Below, one piece after another: positions 11,451 to 22,928 of a DNA stretch of 64,000 nucleotides (within the stretch, counting starts at the first letter, position 1; the number at the start of each line of letters is the position of its first letter). The stretch comes from Suillus spraguei (Eukaryota > Basidiomycota > Agaricomycetes > Boletales > Suillaceae). The stretch is taken from positions 186,001 to 250,000 of the forward strand of contig JABCPU010000055.1 in assembly GCA_016800925.1 (NCBI GenBank), read 5' to 3'. Below the pieces are notes generated by a model. It was not told where the DNA came from, did not search any database, and worked only from the letters and a program-made list of their open reading frames with translations. The translations under genes were made by a program, and so were the position numbers.

Positions 11451-12674
11451 ACAAGCGCTTTGTCGAGATGAACCATGCAGAAATCTAACTTTGGGTTGAA
11501 GGCACTATATTTGTATGTACAATCGGGATACAAATTAGGCTATCTGACATCTTGCAATCGGAGTATTGCTCGCTGACTCAGTGTATTTGCCGCCTCGTTT
11601 ATGACTCTCTTGGATGTAAGTATGTCCGACGACTCATTGCGTACTCAGGAGTCGCGGCGGACCTCGACCGTCGGCGTAACCATGCTCCATTCAGAACAAA
11701 AGTTGTCCCAACGAAGCTTCCATTGAAACGGCGAATGAAGTACCCCCGTGTAGCCTAGCTAAGTGGTAGCTTATTGTGTCATTGGATAGTATCAGTATTG
11801 TAGGGAATTGTATTCCCTGCCAGGCGAACATCATGAGCAATGGGCCAGCCTTGTGATCAGACGGTGCCGGATCGTGAGGTCAACGGCGGGAACTTGCTGA
11901 GGACGACATGATGGAGGGAAAGAAGAATGGTGAGGTGAGTTAGTCGGGATGGAATGTACCAACTGCATGTTGAGGTCATTGCATAGAGTGATGCAGTGTG
12001 CAAGAATATTCATACGTTCACATATCAAGCATGAAAAAATGTTCGATCGGATCAACGCACATTTCAATTTCCTGATTTGTGGCCCGGCGGCTAGAACCGG
12101 CGAAGTTCAGCCATCAAGCTTCAAGCTTGGTGTATAAATTTGATACGCGGTTAAACAATTTGATTGTCAAGTCGTTGAATTTTGTAGATTGTGATATAGT
12201 AGTTATGGCAGAACTCCGAACCCCGGATGCTTCCACTCATGCTTCACCAGTACGCCAGATCACCGGATTGTAATCTATGGCATTTGTCATCACGGTACCC
12301 TCCCCTGATGATATCAAGTTCAACTTCAAGCTGGACGACCAAGAATGCATTATGAATGCCTGAAAAATATTGGTTTATTCTCTCATCACCTGCTCTAACG
12401 CTTTCAGTCCTATCATATGGCCTACTAGGATCACTTTTGGGCCGCCATGTTCTTCGGATATACATGAGAATAGGCAAATAGAGCCACCGAGTAACTTATA
12501 CCACCGATCATCCAATTCAGATGAACCAACGTAGTCAGGTCGTTCCTTCTTTTTCAAGCTGACGGACCGTGGCAATGGATCAGAATTGGGAACGGGTATG
12601 ATGTGCAAGGCACATAGTAAAGCCTATCCTATAAAGACTGGGAGACTTGCTGTTTCTTGACAGCAAACTGTACC
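11451..12674. other. intergenic; weak coding-like fragment on the minus strand at 12360-12608
   Basis: Mostly featureless. On the minus strand 12360-12608 reads ERPDYVGSSELDDRWYKLLG and GPKVILVGHMIGL. The last part resembles the region around an alpha/beta-hydrolase nucleophile elbow but lacks the Ser of GHSxG. It may be a gene fragment or chance. The right end must hold the promoter of the O-methyltransferase gene. Confidence 0.25.
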
Positions 12675-14528
12675 ATGGCCATGCAGAGCTTGACAACCTG
12701 CAAGCATGTTTGATCTTTGCACTCGACACACTCCGCAAAGAGATGGACAAATCTCAGCTTCCCCCCCTGAGCCAACAAAGCTTGGTCGCACACCCTTTGG
12801 ATGACTCCACAAAATACCTACCTAGTACGGGGGTGTTTTGAAGCTCGCCGTCTCTCTTTAGGTACGTTATATTGCTCTTCATGCGCAGATTTATAACCCT
12901 AATTATCCATGATCGCAGCATGTCTGGTTGGTTACTAACTGAGACCTACTTTTCATCCATCTGAGCCTGACCTCTTCTAGGGCGAGCTAAAGAACCTGAT
13001 TCAGTCACCTTTGGATAAGTGCATGAAGACAGGTTCTCAGGATATGGTGTTGCTGCACCGATACGCTCATCAAGACTGGAATCATCGACTACATGTCCGA
13101 TGTCCCAAACCCCTCCCAAGGTATCCCGGCTGCTGAACTTGCCTCAAAGTTCGAACTAGATTCTCAAAAACTCATTCCCATCCTCCGCTGCTGTGCAGCC
13201 AACGGTTGGGTCAGGGAGACTCGTGATTTCTTCATTTGCTTTGAACAGATGCTCGCGCACTTTTATTGAAGGTAATGCTGGTAGGGAAACTGAACTTCAA
13301 GTATGTCATTGTTTTTTACACCATCAGCGCTTGCCAAGGCTAAAATATCGTGCAGCATGCCTGGGTTTATGTCGATTGTGGAAGCTATACCGCACTGGGT
13401 GGCGGAATCTGATTGGAAACTATCGCATTCTTCCAGACCAGACTGCGTTTCAAATCGCGCTCAAAACACCCTTGTTGGCATTCTCTTGGATTGTGGAGAA
13501 TCCAGATATCCTTGTTCCAGTCGCAGATCATTTTCAAGTCAGTTGTTCCGTGAGAGAATTTCAGAGCACTTATCGCACTTTTACTGTTCAAGGTCTTTGG
13601 TGACATGTCTACACCGAGTATCGTGGCGGACTATCCATGGAGCAATTACAAACTCCTGTCATCGTTGATTGTGGAGGAGGCGAGGGTAGTCTAATGTCGT
13701 CCATTCTAGACGCGTAAGTTGGCGCAGTATATTCCTTTTCCAGAAGTATCTCAATCATAACAGGCATCCTTCCTTCCGAGGCATCGTGCAGGACATGGAG
13801 AATGTAGTTGCACTGACAAGTTCTATTATGGAAGAACGCCGCCCTCATGACATTGAAAATGGTGTACTCAAGGTAGAAGCCCACGACTTTTTTCAGCCTC
13901 AGCCTCGAATCGGAAACGACTATAGTTTCATCTTGCGTCATATAATGTGAGTGGCGCTCCCATTACCCTTAATTTATTCATCCCAGTCTTGCGCCAAGGC
14001 ATGATTGGCCAGACAAAGAAGCGGTCAGTGTACTCACATCCTGCTTCGATGACATGGCTAACTTTGACTCAGGCTATGATACTAGGAAATATAGCTCGTG
14101 CACTAGGTCCCAAGGTCCAACAGCCAAATTCTTATATCAACGAGCTATATCTAATGCATTTACAGTCCAGGATCCTCATCATCGACATGGTAGCAGTCCC
14201 GAACGTAGATTCGACTACTCCAACGAGCATCAAATCCTTGTCGCTTAATAGCGAAGCTAAAGGTCTCGACTCCAGGATTCCATCGCACTTTGGTTCGGCA
14301 TCTAGAATCGTAAGCGGTTCTTCCATGCACATGCTGGACCATGATAAACGGTTGCGAGAGGTCTTTGGTGCGTGCAGAACAAATATTTACGACGCGTTAC
14401 TGAAGATTGAACAGCGTGAGTGGGAGAAATTGGTAAAGGGGTGCGGGCTCCGTATCACGAACGTTTACCCGCTCCGAGCTCATACTTCTATTATTGAATG
14501 TGCGCTTGATACACGAGCATTGCTGTAA
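12675..14528 (+). CDS. family-2 (COMT-like) O-methyltransferase, multi-exon, several frame breaks in the 5' half
   Basis: SAM-dependent O-methyltransferase of the type used on fungal aromatic and polyketide metabolites. N-terminal features: LDTLRKEMDKSQLPPLSQQS, FEARRLSLG, LKNLIQSPLDK, then the winged-helix part IPAAELASKFELDSQKLIPI and LRCCAANGWVRET. Motif I is PVIVDCGGGEGSL (about 13657-13695). RGIVQDMENV and the HDWPDKEA box with the general-base His follow, then SRILIIDMVAVPN and the C-terminal EWEKLVKGCGLRITNVYPLR. The last five exons are clean: one ending at 13713, then 13764-13946, 13999-14023, 14073-14114 and 14166-14528, with 49-52 nt introns. Further upstream, frames change near 12830, 13230 and 13643; the last (TATCCATGG then AGCAA) is one missing G. 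The start at 12675 is a guess. Its 3' end recurs twice downstream. Confidence 0.85.
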
Positions 14529-16114
14529 AAAATAAGCGGATTGGTACATATCTAGTCGTCTTTCCTGAAAGCCTTAGTGCACAGAACGCATTCCTTCGAC
14601 AGCATTTCCCACATGCCATTTCTTTGTTTCTTTATCCTCCGAGTCATGTCCCCCCCATGTCTACATGTAGTGAAGCATATCTTTGACAATATCGTTTTGT
14701 ACCTTACATATGATAAAATATCATGATTCATGAACAGATTTTAAATTCTGGTGTCTGGGGTTTGCTGGGTGGGATAAGGATGCAATATAAGCCTTGGCTT
14801 CCACAAAGGAAATCGAACGGCGTGACGGCATAGCCAGGCTGGTACTTAACATTGGATACTTTCCGTAGGCTGAAATATTCTGATTAGAATATCATATCAT
14901 ATATTTACCCTTATTAGGCAGGTGTGCCGCGATGCCGCTGTTCATTTACAGTCAGTTCGTAACCATGTGTCATCTACCCCCCCCCCCAATAGACTTTACA
15001 GACGACTTACATCCGTTCTAGGCCACTAACGCCAGCGATATCCGCTGACATAATCAGCCTTGCTTGAGATGCATGTCACATAATGCGGCACCTCGCACAG
15101 TAATACTGAGGTACGTTTCAACTTTTAATCAAGTACGCTAAAGTCTTTCTCTCCCGCCACTATCTAGGTGATTCTAAGTGCCCAGAACGACGTCCCAAGT
15201 TCTCTGTGCCCACTAATGGATGCCTACCTGACTGTATGCCACCGGTGCCTCCATCTCGCCCAATGCAACCTAGTAGTATCGATTTCCCGTCACTTCTTAC
15301 GCTCTATCTGTGAAGATATCGGCGTGACAATACTGAGGATGATAGCGAAGATCTGCTGGAGGCTAATGGCATGCATAGTAGAGTTGAGATAATGTAGCAC
15401 AAGCCCAAGTGCCCCTGCAGCATCAAGGGAGCGTTTATCTATCCTGGGAGTTCCGTGCGCAGAGACATCCTCACGAGGTATTGGTGTCTCATACCAGGCT
15501 TGCGCAAAGCCTGCAGTAAGTAGTGAGGAGAGGTGGGCACATCAACGCCCATTGTAGTGATGAAGGCTCTATCATTTGACTATCGTATAGCACCTTCCAT
15601 GGGTGTTGATACGAGGATTTGGAAGTAGTTGGGTCGGCAAAGGTACAAACGATGTGGGTGCGAGTGTCAATGCGCTTCTGTCGTGATACCTCACTCCCAG
15701 CAATGATAGCGGCAGTGAGCACCCTAAGTCTCTCATCGTCATCGAAATGTTCAGCCTCGTCTTTGTCGAGAAGCAGCTGCTGGACTGCAAAGTTATCGTT
15801 TATCAAGGACCAGACTAAATTTGATTGAATGAGCGTACGGGGGATTATTTCAGTATACATTGACATATCAGCGGTATTGGTAATATTTTTGAGACTCCGG
15901 TATATTCTATTCTGGATTATTTTGCCTACGGAAAGTCATCCATTATTTCGGAATAGTGACAGGTAACAGCATCACACGACTCCAAGTGACACTGATCATC
16001 AACATGACGCAATGGGTGAACATGGACAACCAACCGCTCTTCTCAGTGACGCTTGCTACCTAACGACATAATGCGGGCTAAGATCTCTATGGAAATGAAC
16101 CTGAGGAAAGTCAA
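14529..16114. other. spacer between the O-methyltransferase and protease A
   Basis: 14529-14850 and about 15935-16114 are shared with unit 2 (19649-19965 and about 19965-20150). The middle, about 14850-15935, is not in unit 2 and may be an insertion in unit 1 or a deletion in unit 2. A run of C lies near 14980. Confidence 0.5.
15489..15866 (-). other. open frame of 125 codons, family not recognised
   Basis: Starts MSMYTEIIPRTLIQSNLVWS and has a short stretch DDDERLRVLTAAIIAGSE before a possible donor. The last part faintly recalls the I-helix of a cytochrome P450, but no other P450 motif is present. It lies in the 1.1 kb absent from unit 2. Confidence 0.2.
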
Positions 16115-16116
16115 TA

Positions 16117-16727
16117 GGGCTGCTCAATTCTAAAAGATCGTGTTCAATTGGGAGCCGAGTTCGCCGGTTCGCTGCTAGCGTCGCCAAACTTTTGTCCCAA
16201 ACGGGACTTGTACCTAAACATTACGGCGCGCAGCGCCAGCACTTCAAGTGTAGTGAATTATCTACAAGCAGTCTTAAAGCACATTCTGAACCTCAGCGAG
16301 ACCACCAAACCTCGTTATTCCTAACCCTCAGTCCCCCCAATCCTCATCTAAACCTTGTTAGTAAGAATATATAATTGTGATTCCATTTTTGAGTGAGAGA
16401 TGGCTATATTACATGATATTGATATTAACGAACATACTAGTCTTATATATGATGTACTCTATGGAAAGGGTTATGGAAAGGGTTAGTAAAAGGTTCAGGA
16501 ATGTTAAGGGTCAGGCCCGACAAGGGTTAGGAATGTGAATGATGAGGTTTAGTGAGGTTTGGGATGTGCTTTAAGACTGCTTGTAGATAACTCACTATAC
16601 CAAGTGTTGGCGCTGCACCGTAATGTTTAGGTACAAGTCCCGTTTGGGACAAAGTTTGGCGACGCTTAGCAGCGAACCGGCGAACTCGGCTCCCAATTGA
16701 ACACGATCTTTTAGAATTGAGCAGCCC
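16117..16727. mobile_element. fold-back MITE with ~235 bp terminal inverted repeats and TA target duplication
   Basis: The left end GGGCTGCTCAATTCTAAAAG (16117 on) is the reverse complement of the right end (16708-16727). The match continues with few gaps for about 235 bp on each side, including the word CCCAATTGAACACGATC. The direct flank is TA on both sides (16115-16116, 16728-16729), as expected for Tc1/mariner-type integration. The 611 bp element has only about 140 bp of loop and no transposase. It lies in the upstream region of protease A; unit 2 reads straight through this site. Confidence 0.88.
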
Positions 16728-17312
16728 TAATTATTAGTGGTAGTCAGCGACTCCGAATGCGATTCAAAAAACGATTTGGACGTGAGAATCGGATTATGTG
16801 GATTCAACTGTATTTCTCTTACTTGAAATTTATATATAATTAAATATACTTGTCCTGGCGTGCAAGCAACTGTACCTACCCTCTGCGTGTTGGAGCAACA
16901 TGAAACATGGCACCCAAAGACAAAGACATCCAACAAGTATCATCGCCAAAAACTCGTAAAAAAGCGCCCGTCAAAAAGGGCAGCTAGCAGGCAGATTTGA
17001 GTTCGTTTTTTCTTTACCTGCAATGCAAACATAATTGCACTTGCCTTTGCATTCGTTGTGGCATCTTGAGTAGTCCGTTGTGTCCAAAACAGAATTTATA
17101 TAATAATTGCAAGTATATTCACCTGTAAGGTAGTACTTAGCATACATAGATCTGAGTTCATGAATCCAACGAGAATCACATTAAAAATCCATTCTCGCAG
17201 CTGCATGCGTGGGTGTTCAAAGTAAGCAGCGATTTTCACACGATTATCGAATTTTGAATCGCATAATCACACGCAAAATCGCTCCGGAATAATCGTTCAC
17301 TTTGACTAAATA
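16728..17312. mobile_element. second MITE-like element next to the fold-back MITE, with a possible transposase start
   Basis: The left end (TAATTATTAGTGGTAGTC, then GCGATTC motifs) and the right end (GAATCGCATAATC.., GACTAAATAATTA) are imperfect inverted repeats. Unit 2 and copy C lack this DNA and run directly from GTCAATA to ACTATTGG. Inside, 16908 opens a short basic frame (MAPKDKDIQQVSSPKTRKKA) that stops after 25 codons, perhaps the N-terminus of a lost transposase. The exact right boundary is uncertain. Confidence 0.55.
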
Positions 17313-17474
17313 ATTAAATAACTATTGGTAAACAAGCAAATTGTAAATTCCTGCCACCTGCCAGTATCAAAAGCCGCGATCACTCGGATCCGAACTACGT
17401 CATCATCATGGCTTTTCGAGGGAGACGTTTCCTCCTTGCCACGGTCATTGCGTTCGCTGGCACACAACTTGAAG

Positions 17475-17481
17475 TATATAA
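17475..17481 (+). promoter_or_regulatory. TATA box of protease A
   Basis: TATATAA, 37 bp before the ATG, kept in all three protease copies (20301-20307 in B, 60589-60595 minus in C). Confidence 0.6.
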
Positions 17482-17517
17482 TGGGCTACTGAGTATGATA
17501 TTACTTTCCAGTACACC

Positions 17518-19025
17518 ATGCGCCTCGCTGCATCCTTGTCAATCCTTTTCCTCGCTTTGTCAATCACCGGATCGCCCGTTGAAGTTCGCAATTCACTCGT
17601 CACCATCCCCCTTACGAGGAGACTAAACTTCTCCAATAGTACTATCGACTTCTTGCAGCACGATAAAGCTCGTCTGGCGGCCTTTAGGGGCTACAACATG
17701 CATGATCGACGTGCTGATAACAGCATTCCTGTAAAAACAAGTTTTTTCGATTACCACGTACAAGTTGGCATTGGCAACCCTCCCACAACCTGTCAGTTCA
17801 AATTTGAGAAAACATGTGTCTGCTAATGCACTGTTGAAGACAGCTTGGTTCTCGACACCGGCAGCTCGATCACATGGGTTGGCACCGGGAAATCATACGT
17901 GAGAACCGACACCAGCGTCAACTCTGAACGGCTTGTAGAGGTAAAATATGGCTATAGTCAGGATACTGGCACCCAGTGCTCCTTCTGTGGTATGAAATAC
18001 AACAATATCATCCGTTGGAAACTTGAATACCTATGATTACCTATAGGAACCATCTTCTATGATACCGTCACTCTCGGTTGTGGGGTCACCGTGACTGAGT
18101 TCCCACTTGGTGTTGCTTCAACTCGGAATGGCTTCGATTCAGGTGAAGACGGTATCTTTGGCATCGGACCTGAAGACTTGACACGCGGAACTATGCCACA
18201 AGACTTAGAAGGCACGATCCCGACTTTCACTGACTACCTGTATAAGCAACGCAAGATTCGTCGGCACGTTGTTGGTATCTTTTTCCAGCCCGTCACTACG
18301 GAACCAGACAGCGAAGTCGGAGAGCTCACCTTTGGTGGACCTGACCGTACCAAGTACGTTGGTCGCGTTGCATACACGTAAGCTACCTCATCTTCTAGAT
18401 CGATCCAGACTGGTGGTAATTGTTTTTTTTCAGTCCTATCACCGCCGTGCCCCCCGCATCGCGCTTTTGGGGTATCAATCTGAGCATCACCTACGGCTCG
18501 AGGGAGATCTTGGGCTTTACTGCTGGTATCGTCGATACTGGCACCACCTTTCTTCACATTGCCCCTGGTGTGTGTTTAGAGCGGTGTGTAATAATTGTCT
18601 GATCAGCATTCGATAGATGCCTATATCAAGTACAAGGATGCAACCGGCGGTGCTTACGATCCGCCAACTGGTCTTCTCCGCATCACCACTCGCGGGTACA
18701 GTGCCCTACAGAACTTAGAATTCCATATTGGGGACGTACGTCAATTCTATGAGCCCTCTCATCCCTTGTTCACTATCTTACACAGCAAATGTTCAGTCTC
18801 ACCCCTAACGCCCAAATATGGCCTCGTTCTCTCAACTACAAGCTTAATGGTGGCGCTCCCCGTGCCATATATCTCATCGTTGATGACGGTGGCATGCGTT
18901 CTGGCCGATGGGGTGACTTTATTATAGGCTACACATTTATCCAGCGCTTCTACACTGTGTTCGATCGCTACAACTCTCGCGTCGGTTTTGCTCTAACCCC
19001 GTTCAGTGAGGCCATTACTAACTAA
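17518..19025 (+). CDS. secreted A1 aspartic protease, copy A, 415 aa, six exons
   Basis: Pepsin-family endopeptidase close in layout to polyporopepsin. Exons are 17518-17791, 17840-17989, 18047-18377, 18434-18567, 18617-18735 and 18786-19025; introns are 48-57 nt and all phases close. The first acceptor is the AAG at 17837-17839, not the nearby CAG, which restores YSLVLDTGSS. Residues 1-19 form a signal peptide (MRLAASLSILFLALSITGS). A propeptide of about 60 residues follows. The two catalytic aspartates are D97 (DTGSSITW) and D287 (DTGTTFL). IFGIGPEDL and the C-terminal IIGYTFIQRFYTVFDRYNSR with VGFA are typical of the second lobe. Compared with copy B it has Cys for Ser/Leu in QCSFCG and for Gly in LGCGV. 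MITEs sit 0.2-1.4 kb upstream and may alter its expression. Confidence 0.92.
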
Positions 19026-19439
19026 TATTAAATTGTCAAAGGATCGTTTTCCAGATTAAAAACAGCATACGGATTTGTATGAACTCTTCTCAAATAAGTG
19101 TTTTGTACTTTACATATGAACTTTGTGTTTGCTGTCGTGCAGCAGTCTTAGTAGAGGTAACGAGAACAAAAGGAAATGTTTGCTTTATTGAAGCAGGCAG
19201 TCAACCTGTGCAAGAGAAAGCCGAAGCTCCCAGCCAGTGCGCGTTCCGATCTTTTGGCTCGTTTAACACCCAACCCTGATGGTGCTCTTGTTGCGTCCTG
19301 CTCTCAGAGTATGTGTTCTTGTCTTTTGGTTTGCTTACCTGATACTGATGATGCTCTGGCCATGTCTTGCTCTCAGAGAGCGCGTGTTCTAGCCTTTTGG
19401 CTCCATACAGAATGATGCTTTGGCTGTGTCCCACTCTCA
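19026..19439. repeat. 3' module after protease A, with degenerate minisatellite
   Basis: About 410 bp kept with the protease in all three copies (here, 22929-23274 plus a remnant at 23670-23708, and 58530-59043 inverted). The distal part is an imperfect tandem repeat of about 65-70 bp around the words GCCTTTTGGCT, GCTCTCAGAG and GATGATGCTCTGGCC. The open frames across it are by-products of the repeat. Confidence 0.6.
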
Positions 19440-19648
19440 GTTGGTTCTTCCATGCTGACCATGATAAACGGTTGCGAGAGGTCTTTGGTGCGTGCGGAAC
19501 AAATATTTACGATGCGTTACTGAAGATTGAACAGCGTGAGTGGGAGAAATTGGTAAAGGGGTGCGGGCTCCGTATCACGAACGTTTACCCGCTCCGAGCT
19601 CATACTTCTATTATTAAATGTGCGCTTGATACACGAGCATTGCTGTAA
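19440..19648 (+). pseudogene. second copy of the O-methyltransferase 3' end
   Basis: From GGTTCTTCCATG the sequence follows the last exon of the O-methyltransferase with a few changes (LREVFGACGTNIYDALLKIE, EWEKLVKGCGLRITNVYPLR, stop at 19646-19648). There is no upstream exon, so it is a gene tail carried along by the tandem duplication. Six bases (CACATG) present in the other two copies are missing near 19453. Confidence 0.85.
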
Positions 19649-20343
19649 AATAAGTGGATTGGTACATATCTAGTTGTCTTTCCTGAAAGCCTTAGTGCCA
19701 GAGTGCATTCCTTCGACAGCATTTCCCATATGCCATTTCTTTGTTTCCTCATCCTCCGAGTCATGTCCCCCTCATGTCTACCATGTAGCAAGGCATATCT
19801 TTGACAATAATGTTCATTTTGTACCTTACATATGATAAAGTATCATGATTATGAACATATTTAAATTCTAGTGTCTGTGGTTTGCTGGGCGAGATGAGGA
19901 TGCAATATAAGCCTTGGCTTCCACAAAGGAAATCGAACAACGGCGTGACGGCATAACATTATCATTATTTCGGAATAGTGACAGGTAACAGCACCGGCAC
20001 TATACGACTAGTGACACATCATCAACATGACGTAATGGGCGAACATGGACAACCGCTCTTCTCAGTGACGCTTGCTACACTAACCTGGGCAACGACATGA
20101 CATATGCGGGCTAGGATCTTCATGGGAATGAATCTGATGTAAGTCAATAACTATTGGTAAACAAGCAAATTGTAAATTCCTGCCACCTGCCAGTATCAAA
20201 AGCCGCGATCACTCGGATCTGGACTACTTCATCATTGCTTTTCGAGGGAGATGTTTCCTCCGTGCCACGATCATTGCGTTCGCTGGCACACAACTTGAAG
20301 TATATAATGGGCTACTGAGTATGATATTACTTTCCAGTACACC
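19649..20343. other. spacer and promoter region of protease B
   Basis: Collinear with 14529-14850 plus 15935-16114 plus 17319-17517 of unit 1, with no insertion. This is therefore the uninterrupted form of the protease upstream region. TATATAA lies at 20301-20307. Confidence 0.6.
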
Positions 20344-21851
20344 ATGCGCCTCGCTGCATCCTTGTCAATTCTTTTCCTCGCTTTGTCAATTACCGGATCG
20401 CCCGTTGAAGTTCGCAATTCACTCGTCACCATCCCCCTTACGAGGAGACTAAACTTCTCCAATAGTACTATCGACTTCTTGCAGCACGATAAAGCTCGTC
20501 TGGCGGCCTTTAGGGGCTACAACATGCATGATCGACGTGCTGATAACAGCATTCCTGTAAAAACAAGTTTTTACGATTACCACGTACAAGTTGGCATTGG
20601 CAACCCTCCCACAACCTGTCAGTTCAAATTTGAGAAAACATGTGTCTGCTAATGCATTGTTGAAGACAGCTTGGTTCTCGACACTGGCAGCTCGATCACA
20701 TGGGTTGGCACCGGGAAATCATACGTGAGAACCGACACCAGCGTCAACTCTGAACGGCTTGTAGAGGTAAATTATGGCGATGATCAGGATACTGGCGCCC
20801 AGAGCTCCTTCTTAGGTATGAAATACAACAATATCATCCGTTGGAAACTTGAATACCTATGATTACCTATAGGAACCATCTTCTACGATACCGTCACTCT
20901 CGGTGGTGGGGTCACCGTGACCGGGTTCCCACTTGGTGTTGCTTCTATTTGGAATGGCTTCGATCCAGGTGAAGACGGTATCTTTGGCATCGGACCTGAA
21001 GACTTGACACGCGGAACTCTGCCACAAGACTTAGAAGGCACGATCCCGACTTTCACTGACTACCTGTATAAGCAACGCAAGATTCGTCGGCACGTTTTTG
21101 GTATCTTTTTCCAGCCCGTCACTACGGAACCAGACAGCGAAGTCGGAGAGCTCACCTTTGGTGGACCTGACCGTACCAAGTACGTTGGTCGCGTTGCATA
21201 CACGTAAGCTACCTCATCTTCTAGATCGATTCAGACTGATGGTAATTGTTTTTTTTCAGTCCTATCACCGCCGTGCCCCCCGCATCGCGCTTTTGGGGTA
21301 TCAATCTGAGCATCACCTACGGCTCGAGGGAGATCTTGGGCTTTACTGCTGGTATCGTCGATACTGGCACTACCTTTCTTTACATTGCCTCCGGTGTGTA
21401 TTTAGAGCGGTGTGTAATAATTGTCTAATCGGCATTCGATAGATGCCTATATCAAGTACAAGGATGCAACCGGCGGTGCTTACGATCCGCCAACTGGTCT
21501 TCTCCGCATCACCACTCGCGGGTACAGTGCCCTACAGAACTTAGAATTCCATATTGGGGACGTACGTCAATTCTATGAGCCCTCTCATCCCTTGTTCACT
21601 ATCTTGCACAGCAAATGTTCAGTCTCACCCCTAACGCCCAAATATGGCCTCGTTCTCTCAACTACAAGCTTGATGGTGGCGCTCCCCGTGCCATATATCT
21701 CATCGTTATTGACAGTGGCATGCGTTCTGGCCGAGGGGATGACTTTACTGTGGGCTACACATTTATCCAGCGCTTCTACACCGTGTTCGATCGCTACAAC
21801 TCCCTCGTCGGTTTTGCCGCAACCCCGTTCAGTGAAGCCATTACCAACTAA
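20344..21851 (+). CDS. secreted A1 aspartic protease, copy B, 415 aa, six exons
   Basis: Exon layout is identical to copy A shifted by 2826 bp: 20344-20617, 20666-20815, 20873-21203, 21260-21393, 21443-21561 and 21612-21851. Frame and all splice sites are intact. Both catalytic motifs (DTGSS, DTGTT) and the signal peptide are kept. Differences from A include QSSFLG for QCSFCG, LGGGV for LGCGV, GFPLGVASIWNG for EFPLGVASTRNG and FTVGYTF for FIIGYTF. The Gly and Ser forms are shared with copy C, so the changes probably arose in A. A likely secreted extracellular endopeptidase. Its upstream region carries no transposon, unlike A and C, so it is the best candidate for normal expression. Confidence 0.92.
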
Positions 21852-21860
21852 TATGAAATT

Positions 21861-22928
21861 CCCGCTACCTTTAGGCAGCTGGGTATTTGTCGACCGTTTT
21901 TTCGTAAAGTGTAAGGGATTTTGATATTGCAAATTTCGAGGGAAATTGTTTCTCATGCTGGTTCTCACGCCTCATTTTATGATTTGCGTGTGTCGAGTGC
22001 ATTTGTTCTAAGTTAAACATGTCGTTCATGATTGAAGGTGTACCTGTTTCTGTTGCACGAGATATCTCTTCGGATGTTTCGTTGCTATCTACGTCTTAGT
22101 CGCCCAGTCCAACCTCTGCAATTGGTCCACCACGGATCAATCACTGGTCAATCGAAGGAGCGTCCTGGCAAACGGTCTACCCACCACTGTCACACCTCTT
22201 CACCAGGAACTTGACCTTCCAGTCGTGAGTGTCTTTGCGCTATCACTTACTCACTGTCGTCTCTTTCCTGTAGTTTGGAAGTAAGTGCATGCGCCTACTT
22301 TTTCCCCTAACGATTTCAAACGTGTTTCAGGGTCAGCAAATTCAAAAAGACAGGTGGGTGTCCCTACTCTTTCGGGAGGGGGCGCCGACAATAATAATTG
22401 TCAGGTCGGTCGTTGAAAATGTATTTGTACTCTATATGAGCTAATTTTCTTCTCCTATAGAACTGAAGTCAGAACCCCTGAAGGCCGTACACACTAGACT
22501 GCATCAAAATCTCTGTGTCTGTGCAGCATTTATCGATCTCTTGATGAAAAGGACTGAGACATCGAACTTCGCCACTGTCCTTACATCTTGCCGTATCCTC
22601 TTTTCTTCGCTTCGACTCTGCCATCAAAATATTAATATTGCGAGTGGACCTCGACGGAATATCTGAGTGCATTATTGATTCTTTTGGTCTGTGGGTTCTG
22701 AACTTCATTTTCAGAATCAGGACCATGGTGTAGGTGGCAAAGGGAGTTGTTTATTGTTATAGCTAAGGTTACTGCTAGCTACTTTGTTACTTGTACTCGA
22801 ATGTTGTACCGTGGTTCTGATAGTCCCAATATTGTACATCCACAACTCCAACAAGCAAGGAAAGAAAGCAAGCATAGAGAGATGGTAGGTAGCGGGCCCT
22901 GCCACGGATGTGGCCCTGCGCGACTTGT
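21861..22928. mobile_element. 1.07 kb insertion behind protease B
   Basis: Copies A and C pass from AATAT(T/G)AAATT directly to GTC(A/G)A(A/T)(G)GATCG, whereas here 1.07 kb intervenes. A 9 bp inverted pair CCCGCTACC (21861-21869) and GGTAGCGGG (22888-22896) marks most of it, though 32 extra bases follow the right one. No target duplication is evident, so the element type is open. Confidence 0.5.
22020..22676 (+). other. possible captured multi-exon gene fragment inside the insertion
   Basis: ATG at 22020 opens MSFMIEGVPVSVARDISSDV and then leaves frame. Splice-like signals follow at short spacing (GTGAGTG.. CTGTAG, GTAAGTG.. TTTCAG, GTGGGTG.. CCTATAG), leading to a frame with LKAVHTRLHQNLCVCAAFID up to a stop near 22674. 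No family recognised. Introns inside a small insert would suggest capture of genomic DNA. Confidence 0.25.

Larger units (their letters stand above)
14311..19439 (+). repeat. tandem segmental duplication, unit 1 (O-methyltransferase tail + protease A)
   Basis: The unit runs from GGTTCTTCCATG inside the last O-methyltransferase exon to the base before the same word recurs at 19440. It contains the gene tail, the 14.5-14.85 kb spacer, about 1.1 kb absent from unit 2 (14.85-15.93 kb), the protease upstream region (split by MITEs), protease A and the 3' module. The junction word GGTTCTTCCATG is shared by both ends, consistent with duplication by homology of a few bases. Confidence 0.75.

Noticed and set aside
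12360..12608. Lipase/esterase gene on the minus strand
   Set aside because: The elbow reads GHMIG without the catalytic Ser and no other conserved block follows.
15489..15866. Cytochrome P450 fragment
   Set aside because: Only one short I-helix-like stretch is seen, without heme-binding Cys or ExxR; kept only as an unrecognised frame.
17792..17839. Stop codon between the first protease exons, suggesting all three copies are dead
   Set aside because: It lies in a normal 48 nt intron if the AAG acceptor is used, which restores YSLVLDTGSS in frame in every copy.
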